NCBI GenBank assembly: GCA_913049565.1
Contig: CAJWZG010000153.1
Coordinates: forward strand, 1-6,981
DNA from: an uncultured Gammaproteobacteria bacterium
GTDB lineage: Bacteria > Pseudomonadota > Gammaproteobacteria > Pseudomonadales > Azotimanducaceae_A
DNA: 6,981 nucleotides
Reading direction: 5' to 3'
Part shown: piece by piece, positions 1-5,649 of the stretch
How the letters are laid out: each line of letters begins with the position of its first letter
Position numbering within the stretch: the stretch's first letter is position 1
Position numbers and translations under genes: made by a program
Notes under the pieces: model-generated
Databases searched by the model: none
The model's input: only the letters and a program-made list of their open reading frames with translations
What the model was told of the DNA's origin: nothing

Positions 1-1
1 T

Positions 2-883
2 GGCATAATGGAGTACGGCACCGAAGAACAGAAAAAAAAATTCATCCCCGACATTCTAGACAGCAAGGTTACTTGGTGTACGGGTTATTCCGAGCCCAAC
101 CACGGTTCAGATTTGGCAGCGATTCAGTGCAAAGCTGAACTCAATGGCGATCACTACGTCGTCAATGGTCAAAAAATTTGGACGACTGGCGCGCCTTGGT
201 CGCAGTGGATTATTTTGCTCACGCGGACAGACTTTAATGTCACCTCCAAGCACGATGGCATTACGTGCTTCCTCGTACCCATGGACGCACCCGGCGTCGA
301 GGTAAGACCTATTCAAAATATGGCGGGTGACAAACACTTTGCTGAAATTTTCTTCACCGACGTGCAGGTACCTGTGGAAAATCGATTGGGCGCAGAGGGC
401 GAAGGCTGGAAAGTCACGGTTTCAGCGCTGGCAAACGAGCGCTCGAGTATTGGCGAAGTTACCCAACTGCAAGCCAAGCTAGATGATTTGAAAACGCTGG
501 TGAAAAACACTCGACTGCAAGGCAAACCAGCGACCCAAGACCCCAATGCACGGCGCACGGTCGCGAAATTTGAGGTCAAAATTGCCGCGATGAAGTACAA
601 CGGTCTGCGCTATCTCACCAAACAGATAAAGGGTGAGCCACTGACATCTGAGACTTCAGTCAACAAACTGCATCGAGCCAGCCTAGAAATTGAGATGGAC
701 GATTTTGCCATTGAACTGTCAGGGCAGGCGGGGTTGCAGCTGAAAGGCGGCGAGGAGGCCGTTAACGGAGGCACTTGGTCAAAGGGTGCGCTGAATTGGC
801 CTAACGTGGTTATCGGTGGAGGCACTCCTAATATTCAGCGAAATATCATTGCGGAACGAATTTTAGGTCAACCTAAAGACTGA
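2..883 (+). CDS. Acyl-CoA dehydrogenase family protein, 5'-truncated by the window edge
   Basis: FAD-dependent alpha,beta-dehydrogenation of an acyl-CoA thioester, passing electrons to ETF; cytoplasmic. The frame stays open to the left edge, and the residues before the first in-window ATG (position 8) continue the family consensus (GIMEYGTEEQKKKF), so that ATG is internal. About 293 residues are visible of a usual 380-400; the N-terminal helical domain is mostly missing. Numbering from the ATG at 8, the middle beta domain has the substrate/flavin-loop signature GYSEPNHGSDLAA (26-38) and VNGQKIWTTGA (52-62). The C-terminal helical domain ends in GGGTPNIQRNIIAERILG (270-287). At the position of the MCAD catalytic Glu (before Gly-Thr) there is Gly271. 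Glu144 in LANERSSIG aligns with the catalytic Glu of isovaleryl-CoA dehydrogenase and LCAD, so it is the probable base (inference). Substrate cannot be told; the family includes branched-chain, long-chain and steroid side-chain enzymes. It converges on the amidohydrolase gene. Confidence 0.93.
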   Translation, partial: GIMEYGTEEQKKKFIPDILDSKVTWCTGYSEPNHGSDLAAIQCKAELNGDHYVVNGQKIWTTGAPWSQWIILLTRTDFNVTSKHDGITCFLVPMDAPGVEVRPIQNMAGDKHFAEIFFTDVQVPVENRLGAEGEGWKVTVSALANERSSIGEVTQLQAKLDDLKTLVKNTRLQGKPATQDPNARRTVAKFEVKIAAMKYNGLRYLTKQIKGEPLTSETSVNKLHRASLEIEMDDFAIELSGQAGLQLKGGEEAVNGGTWSKGALNWPNVVIGGGTPNIQRNIIAERILGQPKD

Positions 884-895
884 GCCCGCAGACCA

Positions 896-923
896 CAGAT
901 GCCCAGATACTTCTGGGCATCTG
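896..923. terminator. Hairpin between convergent genes, likely bidirectional terminator
   Basis: A perfect 12-bp inverted repeat (CAGATGCCCAGA / TCTGGGCATCTG) with a 4-nt loop (TACT) starts 13 bp after the acyl-CoA dehydrogenase stop and ends 33 bp before the end of the oppositely oriented amidohydrolase gene. Its place in a convergent gap fits transcription termination for both. No clear T-tract follows either arm, so it is not a textbook intrinsic terminator. It could instead protect mRNA 3' ends. Confidence 0.6.
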
Positions 924-955
924 GTGCCGAACTTGATTTCGATGCCACCGGTCGT

Positions 956-2833
956 CTAAGAATTTACGCGTAGAGCCCCTCCCAATGGGCGCTTACCATG
1001 TTCACCACAAAAATCTGTGCCGTCCCAAATCGGCTCTCCGCCGACAAACACTCCGCCGACGACACCATCCGAGCGGTTGACTAATTGATGGCAGTCGAAC
1101 ACATCGCGATACTGGTACCGCACACTCGCTTCGCCGTCGTAAGCGGCCAATGACTGCGGGTTCAGTAGCAGCATATCCGCTCGACTACCCACACTCAGAC
1201 TACCCACTCCTGACAGACCAAAGAATTCAGCCGGCTCGCTGGTCAGTCGTGACAACATATGGCTGAAACAATCTTCCGAGTCCTCAAGCCCAATTTTCAA
1301 GGCGCGGAGATTGCCGTCAAAAAATGCCATATTCGTCACATGGGCCCCGCTGTCATTAAAACCCGGAATCAGTTTAGGGTGCAGTAGTAGCCGCTTGATC
1401 ACAGCAGGATCTTTGTTCGCTGCCACATAGCACCAGTGCAGGTCGGTATCGAAGTGGCGAAGCAGGCCGAGAAAAAACTCGCCGTCGTCACGTATCTGCT
1501 TGCCTAAGGCAGCAAACGCCTCAGCTTCGTCGGCGTCGTCTATGAGCTCAGCGCTTAAGCACCACGCCTGATAGCGGTGAAAGATCCAAGCCATGGTTTG
1601 GCCTGGCCATGCCGATACGCTGGAGCGATAGATCTGCATGTCATTAAGATCGCGAGTGAGAAACTCTTTTTCGAGCCGCAACTTGCGTCGCAGATGCCCC
1701 ATATTGAAGCCGCTTTTACCTCGCGACCACATAGCACGAAAGGCTTCAATGAATTCTGGGTCCGCGAGAATTTCTCGCCTGCGTTCTACGTCTTCGAGCT
1801 CTGTCTCGATAAGCCTCCGCATGAGCGGGTCTGCCTCCGCCAAAGGGCTCACTGCCCCCTCGGAATAAACGCGAAACGGTGCGCTCAAACACTGTAATCG
1901 GAAATTGCCTTGCAGGGCATTGCTGTTGAGCAAATTTGCGAACAGCAAACCACGGGACAAGTTGCTGCGATTGTTCACGCTATCAATCGCCGCCAAGGCT
2001 GTGATCTTTAGCGGCTTATCATGCAAGCGCCCGCTGCTCAGCATGAAGAGACGAGCCGTCAGGGCACCGTCGTCTGTTGCCGGTGTCATCTGCCATACCC
2101 GGTCGTGCTTACGAACCACGTCGGTGAGCCTTTTGTATTCACCAAATTCGGCATATTGCGTAGGGATACGCTTGCCTAAGTTGGGCTCGTTCGCCAAAAA
2201 GTGCAGTGGCAGTCCATCTGTCGATAATCCCAGATACCCTTCTTGCATGGCCTCATCGAGAATCCCAGCCATACGGTCAAGTTCTGCTGTCGTCGGCTGC
2301 CGAGAAACACTGTCTTGCAGACCCATAACTTCGATACGCAGCATAGAGTGCGGCAGAAATGGCGCCATGTTAGCCGCCAGAGGCAGTTCATCTAAGTGGC
2401 TAAGATAATCTGTAGGTTTTGACCAAACGGCTTTATCCGCAGCCTTCGACAATACGGTTTTAGGTATGTTCTCTACCCGAGCAAAACAATCAACAATGGG
2501 ATCTTGGGTGGTGTCCATGCTCGATTGGCGCTGGTTACCAAAGGCCAGACCAATACTGCAATTGCCGACCACCACACTCGTTGTCCCATGTCGTACCACC
2601 TCGGGAAGCCCGGGGTCTAACTCCGCCTCTAAGTCTTCGTGGGTATGGATATCCAGCAATCCCGGCGTCAGCCACTGGCCCTCGGCATCATGAACCGCCG
2701 CGCTCTCTGCCGTCGGCAGTCGGGCGCCAAGCGCCGCTATCTTGCCAGATTTGATCGCCACATCACCAACACGCCCCGGGCCGCCATGCCCGTCAAATAC
2801 TTTGGCGTTACGAATTATTAGATCCCATTGCAT
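956..2833 (-). CDS. Amidohydrolase of the N-acyl-D-amino-acid deacylase (D-aminoacylase-like) group
   Basis: 625-residue metal-dependent hydrolase, probably cytoplasmic (no signal peptide). The N-terminal composite beta-sandwich strand (DLIIRNAKVFDGHG, 4-17) leads into TPGLLDIHTHEDLEAELDP (56-74), with the metal HxH at His63/His65. RHGTTSVVVGNCSIG (81-95) carries the family GNC cysteine (Cys92). GFNDSGAHVTNM (491-502) supplies the conserved catalytic/metal Asp494. The C-terminal segment returns to the sandwich (SVGSRADMLLLNP, 547-559; GGVFVGGEPIWDG, 593-605). Characterised D-aminoacylases also use two histidines in Y-x-H-x-R-like and HxK-like motifs; here the corresponding stretches read VWQMTPATDD (246-255) and LKITALAAIDS (275-285), with no histidine. 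From memory, a large subfamily annotated only as amidohydrolase shares this, so the substrate may not be an N-acyl-D-amino acid. The start lies 9 bp after the stop of the upstream MFS gene with only a weak Shine-Dalgarno, consistent with one mRNA and translational coupling. Confidence 0.88.
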   Translation of the reverse strand: MQWDLIIRNAKVFDGHGGPGRVGDVAIKSGKIAALGARLPTAESAAVHDAEGQWLTPGLLDIHTHEDLEAELDPGLPEVVRHGTTSVVVGNCSIGLAFGNQRQSSMDTTQDPIVDCFARVENIPKTVLSKAADKAVWSKPTDYLSHLDELPLAANMAPFLPHSMLRIEVMGLQDSVSRQPTTAELDRMAGILDEAMQEGYLGLSTDGLPLHFLANEPNLGKRIPTQYAEFGEYKRLTDVVRKHDRVWQMTPATDDGALTARLFMLSSGRLHDKPLKITALAAIDSVNNRSNLSRGLLFANLLNSNALQGNFRLQCLSAPFRVYSEGAVSPLAEADPLMRRLIETELEDVERRREILADPEFIEAFRAMWSRGKSGFNMGHLRRKLRLEKEFLTRDLNDMQIYRSSVSAWPGQTMAWIFHRYQAWCLSAELIDDADEAEAFAALGKQIRDDGEFFLGLLRHFDTDLHWCYVAANKDPAVIKRLLLHPKLIPGFNDSGAHVTNMAFFDGNLRALKIGLEDSEDCFSHMLSRLTSEPAEFFGLSGVGSLSVGSRADMLLLNPQSLAAYDGEASVRYQYRDVFDCHQLVNRSDGVVGGVFVGGEPIWDGTDFCGEHGKRPLGGALRVNS

Positions 2834-2842
2834 CTTCGTTAC

Positions 2843-4123
2843 CTATTGTTGTCCTTGCGCCAAGCTTTTCGTAACAGCAGCATCTGCGGCCATCGCACGT
2901 ACGGAGGTCGATAACATCATCGATAGCAAGATCATACCGCCAAAAGCAACACCGCTTACCATGAGCGCTATGCCCACTCCGTACCGCTCCGCTACCCAGC
3001 TTATGGGGAATACCCCCAGCGGCATCAATCCATGAAACATCATGTCGATACTCATAATACGCCCGCGCATGTGAGCGTCTACTGTATGCTGCAGCAATCC
3101 GCGATTTAGCGACATATTCCAGGCACTAACTAACCCGATTAAAGCAATAGCAAGCATCGCCATGGTGACATTCGCACTGACTCCAAATACCGATGTGGCT
3201 CCGGCCCAAGCGAAGCTGCTCAACACCAACCACAGCCCCTTGCGCCGCATATCGCCCATAGCCGCCATCATCATTGAACCTATAATGGCCCCACCACCCA
3301 TAGCTGATACCAATATACCTAGACTATCCGCATGCCCTCCAAGAACGTCTTGATTAAACGCCGGTAGTAATGTGTTCAGCGGCATGCCAAATAAGAAGGG
3401 AATAATTGACAGCAGTAAGAGTGCAAAAATATGAGGGTGTGCAAAGACATATCTGAGTCCTTCGCGCATCTCCTGGTAAGTGCCGTCGCGCCGGCTTTGC
3501 GAAGAGTTGCCCGGTACGCTGACAAAAAGCATGGTTAGGGCAGAGCCCAGATAAAGGGCAGCGATCGCCAGATACACTACGCCAACACCAAAAGCCGATT
3601 GCTTGTCTCCATCAGCGAGCCAAGCAATCAGCAACCCGGCTAAAGCCGGGCCTACGATACGCGATAGATTCCAGCCTGTGGTATTGAGCGCCATGGCGGT
3701 AAAAATGAGCGGCTGAGGAATGAGCTCTGGCACAAACGCCTGACGCGCGGGCATGGACAGCGCTAGGATCGTGCCATTAAAAAAACCGAACCAAATAAAG
3801 TCCCAGAACACGACGGTTCCAGAGAATATAATCCACGCCATGGCCAGCGTGGCTATCGCATTCAAGCTTTGGGCGAAGACAATCAACCGTCGCTTGGGTA
3901 AGCGGTCGGCGAGCACGCCCCCGTATAGCGAGAATAAAACCGATGGCAGCATGAATGAGAGCGTTACCCATGCTAAGTCCATGGCCGAGGATGTTAAGTC
4001 GTAAACAAACCAGCCACGGGCGATGATCTGCATGTTCATGGCAAAGGATGAACCCAAGCTGCCTATCCACAGCCAACGAAAGTTAGGCACCGCAAGCACA
4101 GAATAGATATCTCGACTCGCCAT
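2843..4123 (-). CDS. MFS transporter, MFS_3 / EntS-like exporter family
   Basis: Inner-membrane secondary transporter of about 12 helices, 426 residues from the ATG at 4123. Family signs: NFRWLWIGSLGSSFA (14-28) at helix 1; motif A GGVLADRLPKRR (68-79) in loop 2-3; MPARQAFVPELIPQ (124-137); the helix-5 segment LSRIVGPALAGLL (153-165); a degenerate second motif A, AAMGDMRRKG (287-296); and MRGRIMSID (352-360), typical of EntS-like carriers. These are mostly proton-coupled efflux proteins for siderophores, drugs or other small molecules; the substrate here is unknown. The frame can extend to a GTG at 4156 (11 more residues). I prefer the ATG because an AGGAG (4136-4140) lies 12 nt before it, the GTG has no Shine-Dalgarno, and homology starts only after the ATG. 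It is first in a two-gene unit with the amidohydrolase, so it may move that enzyme's substrate or product (inference). Confidence 0.88.
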   Translation of the reverse strand: MASRDIYSVLAVPNFRWLWIGSLGSSFAMNMQIIARGWFVYDLTSSAMDLAWVTLSFMLPSVLFSLYGGVLADRLPKRRLIVFAQSLNAIATLAMAWIIFSGTVVFWDFIWFGFFNGTILALSMPARQAFVPELIPQPLIFTAMALNTTGWNLSRIVGPALAGLLIAWLADGDKQSAFGVGVVYLAIAALYLGSALTMLFVSVPGNSSQSRRDGTYQEMREGLRYVFAHPHIFALLLLSIIPFLFGMPLNTLLPAFNQDVLGGHADSLGILVSAMGGGAIIGSMMMAAMGDMRRKGLWLVLSSFAWAGATSVFGVSANVTMAMLAIALIGLVSAWNMSLNRGLLQHTVDAHMRGRIMSIDMMFHGLMPLGVFPISWVAERYGVGIALMVSGVAFGGMILLSMMLSTSVRAMAADAAVTKSLAQGQQ

Positions 4124-4135
4124 CCCTACTCTGCT

Positions 4136-4140
4136 CTCCT
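4136..4140 (-). promoter_or_regulatory. Ribosome binding site supporting the ATG start of the MFS_3 gene
   Basis: Read on the - strand this is AGGAG, 12 nt before the ATG at 4123. The spacing is a little long. It lies inside the extra codons that a GTG start at 4156 would add, and nothing comparable precedes that GTG. Confidence 0.45.
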
Positions 4141-4154
4141 CGTCGAAAACGATC

Positions 4155-4160
4155 ACTATA
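4155..4160 (-). promoter_or_regulatory. Possible -10 element for the MFS_3/amidohydrolase unit
   Basis: On the - strand this reads TATAGT, within GGGTATAGTG, about 32 nt before the preferred ATG. No good -35 hexamer sits 16-18 bp upstream (the region reads GCTGTG or similar), so this is a weak call. If real, transcription would start downstream of the GTG at 4156, further arguing against that start. Confidence 0.2.
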
Positions 4161-4222
4161 CCCTATGGTCGAGCCGACACAGCGCGGGGGGAGAAAAACT
4201 CAGGCGTATTTGACTCATTGTT

Positions 4223-4240
4223 CAGTTGCAGCAGTTGCAA
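4223..4240. repeat. Tandem 9-bp repeat in the divergent intergenic region
   Basis: CAGTTGCAG followed directly by CAGTTGCAA, 8 of 9 identical, lies between the divergent MFS_3 and DUF6580-like genes, 60 bp before the latter's start. The second copy contains the palindrome TTGCAA. The position suits an operator, but chance repetition is possible. The remainder of the 176-bp gap (4124-4299) shows only weak promoter-like hexamers, such as TATAGT at 4263-4268 on the + strand without a properly spaced -35. Confidence 0.25.
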
Positions 4241-4285
4241 GGACAATTTGCCGGCCGCAGACTATAGTGCGCTTTCATTCGCCGC

Positions 4286-4291
4286 AGAGGA
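4286..4291 (+). promoter_or_regulatory. Ribosome binding site fixing the DUF6580-like gene start
   Basis: AGAGGA lies 8 nt before the ATG at 4300. This good Shine-Dalgarno makes that ATG the start, although the frame is open back to an ATG at 4165. The intervening 45 codons encode a polar, basic, non-family-like stretch. Confidence 0.7.
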
Positions 4292-4299
4292 TCTCTGTG

Positions 4300-4842
4300 A
4301 TGCCAAGTGCGCAAACTTCATATGACCGTAGACCCTGGCTAATAGCCCTTGTGCTATGCGTTTTAGGTGCTTCGTCGCACCTTCTACCGCATCCTGCAGG
4401 AATGTCGACTATCGGCGCTGTTGGCCTATTGGCGGCAGCTTACCTACCCAAACACTTAGTCCCACTGCCCGTTCTGATCAGCGTTGCGACTGTTGATGCC
4501 ATCATTGGCACATACAGTATCGCCGCGATGGCTTTGGTCTATATCGCCCATCTCGTCAGCGCTGCCGGTGTGGTTCCAATTCTGGTGAAGGTTCGGGCCC
4601 TTCGAGTGGCGAGCGCGGCTGTAGTAAGCGCTATTATCTTCTATCTGGTCAGCAATGCGGCGCCGATGGCTTCGGGCTACTACCCTAATTCACTGGCTGG
4701 ATGGTTCGCCTGCTATCTTGCAGGTCTTCCCTATTTGCTGCGAGGCATCGCCGCTAACCTCATTTTTGGCGCCGTTGCCTTTGGCACTGTTCGCGGCTTA
4801 AAGTTCGTCGTTGAGCGTTGGGTACCCTTACCCAACCGATAA
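4300..4842 (+). CDS. Small polytopic membrane protein, DUF6580-like, function unknown
   Basis: 180-residue, strongly hydrophobic inner-membrane protein with roughly five or six predicted helices: about 12-28, 36-50, 54-71, 73-96, 102-120 and 135-165 (possibly two). The pattern I recognise as DUF6580 is a first helix ending in SHLLPHP (26-32), then GAVGLLAAAYLPK (39-51), and the C-terminal block YYPNSLAGWFACYLAGLPYL (127-146) followed by LIFGAVAFG (154-162). Family assignment is from memory of consensus. Its overall look recalls small integral components of vitamin or metal uptake systems, but no ATPase or partner is nearby and I assign no function. The ATG at 4300 is chosen for its AGAGGA Shine-Dalgarno. 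It is divergent from the MFS_3 gene and probably co-transcribed with the crotonase gene 15 bp downstream. The last codons form a hairpin (4817-4836). Confidence 0.78.
   Translation: MPSAQTSYDRRPWLIALVLCVLGASSHLLPHPAGMSTIGAVGLLAAAYLPKHLVPLPVLISVATVDAIIGTYSIAAMALVYIAHLVSAAGVVPILVKVRALRVASAAVVSAIIFYLVSNAAPMASGYYPNSLAGWFACYLAGLPYLLRGIAANLIFGAVAFGTVRGLKFVVERWVPLPNR
4817..4836 (+). other. 8-bp hairpin at the 3' end of the DUF6580-like gene
   Basis: GTTGGGTA / TACCCAAC form a perfect 8-bp stem with a 4-nt loop (CCCT), inside the last codons and ending 21 nt before the next start codon. No T-tract follows, so a terminator is unlikely. It could tune stability or translation of the downstream gene, or be incidental coding sequence. 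Confidence 0.35.
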
Positions 4843-4843
4843 C

Positions 4844-4849
4844 GGGGAG
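4844..4849 (+). promoter_or_regulatory. Ribosome binding site of the crotonase-family gene
   Basis: GGGGAG sits in the 15-bp gap between the DUF6580-like stop and the next ATG, 8 nt before that ATG. It favours the ATG at 4858 over the in-frame ATG at 4867 and gives the second gene its own initiation signal. Confidence 0.7.
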
Positions 4850-4857
4850 AGAACGCC

Positions 4858-5649
4858 ATGCAGGACATGCACTACGACGGTCTGGGTATCACTATTGAGA
4901 ACTACGTTGCGGTGGTTGAAATCCAGCGCGGGCCTAACAATTTCTTCGACACTCAAATGATCAAAGACTTAGCAGATGCGTTTAGCCAGATGGAGGCTAG
5001 TGATGAAGTGAGGGCTGTTGTTTTATGCAGTGAGGGCAAACACTTTTGTGCCGGCAACAACTTCGGCAGTGCCTCTGGCAACGAAGAACGCGCCGATCGC
5101 AACGTCGAAGACGGCAACCCCCTTTATGCCGCTGCCGTACGCTTATTCGATACAAATATCCCTGTTGTAGCCGCAGTACAGGGTGCCGCGGTCGGGGGTG
5201 GATTTGGATTGGCCGTCATGCCTGACTTTCGTGTGGTTTGTCCCGAGGCGCGCTTTACCGCTAACTTTGTCAAGTTGGGTTTTCACCCTGGCTTTGGGCT
5301 AACGCACACACTGGCCCGTCTGATTGGCAAACAAAAAGCCCATATGTTGTTCCTGACCGGCCGACGCATTACCGGTGAAGAGGCGTTCGAAATGGGCCTA
5401 GCAGATGTGCTGACAGACAAAGAAAACCTGCGCGCTGAGGCGATTAAGCTGGCAGCCGAAATTGCTGAGAACGCCCCACTTGCCGTCGCTTCCGTTAGAG
5501 CAACCATGCGCGATGGATTATCGGCTGCCGTGAAAACTCAAACCGATCACGAATTTATCGAGCAGCATCGCCTGCAACAAACTGCCGATCACCGAGAGGG
5601 TGTGAAGGCAGTTGCAGAGCGAAGGCCCGGCGAATTTATTGGGCGTTAG
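4858..5649 (+). CDS. Enoyl-CoA hydratase/isomerase-superfamily (crotonase) protein with atypical active site
   Basis: 263-residue cytoplasmic crotonase-fold protein, normal length, expected to be a trimer or dimer of trimers binding an acyl-CoA. Oxyanion-hole segments are clear: GKHFCAGNNFG (60-70, Ala65 matching the first backbone NH) and QGAAVGGGFGLAVMPDFRV (108-126, Gly114 matching the second). The two catalytic glutamates of classical enoyl-CoA hydratase (Glu144 and Glu164 of the rat enzyme) align with Gly117 (GGGFGLA) and Phe137 (TANFVKLG). The family landmarks LGFHPGFGL (140-148), LARLIG (152-157) and FLTGRRITGEEAFEMGLAD (165-183) are intact, so the gene is not decaying. Syn-hydration by the two-glutamate mechanism is therefore unlikely; isomerase, hydrolase, lyase or another crotonase reaction is possible (inference). 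It probably shares an mRNA with the DUF6580-like gene, and its 3' end overlaps the convergent GPH transporter gene by 14 bp. Confidence 0.9.
   Translation: MQDMHYDGLGITIENYVAVVEIQRGPNNFFDTQMIKDLADAFSQMEASDEVRAVVLCSEGKHFCAGNNFGSASGNEERADRNVEDGNPLYAAAVRLFDTNIPVVAAVQGAAVGGGFGLAVMPDFRVVCPEARFTANFVKLGFHPGFGLTHTLARLIGKQKAHMLFLTGRRITGEEAFEMGLADVLTDKENLRAEAIKLAAEIAENAPLAVASVRATMRDGLSAAVKTQTDHEFIEQHRLQQTADHREGVKAVAERRPGEFIGR

Noticed and set aside
8..10. ATG at position 8 as the true start of the acyl-CoA dehydrogenase
   Set aside because: The protein would lack about 100 N-terminal residues, and the codons before it continue the family consensus; the gene begins outside the window.
1036..1060. Direct repeat CTCCGCCGAC, two copies 15 bp apart
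   Set aside because: In frame within the amidohydrolase gene, encoding repeated Val-Gly-Gly in a glycine-rich loop; explained by coding.
1905..2408. Open frame of 167 codons on the + strand
   Set aside because: Lies entirely opposite the amidohydrolase gene; Ser/Arg/Cys-rich composition typical of an antisense shadow, with no family resemblance.
4124..4156. GTG start at 4156 for the MFS_3 transporter
   Set aside because: No ribosome binding site precedes it, it overlaps a possible -10 element, and an ATG with an upstream AGGAG lies 11 codons in. Not fully excluded.
4165..4299. N-terminal extension of the DUF6580-like protein from an ATG at 4165 (45 more residues)
   Set aside because: The extension is polar and basic, does not resemble the family and has no Shine-Dalgarno, whereas the ATG at 4300 has AGAGGA 8 nt upstream.
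5625..5644. GCCC/GGGC inverted repeat at the end of the crotonase gene as a terminator
   Set aside because: Only a 4-bp stem with a 12-nt loop and no T-tract; too weak.
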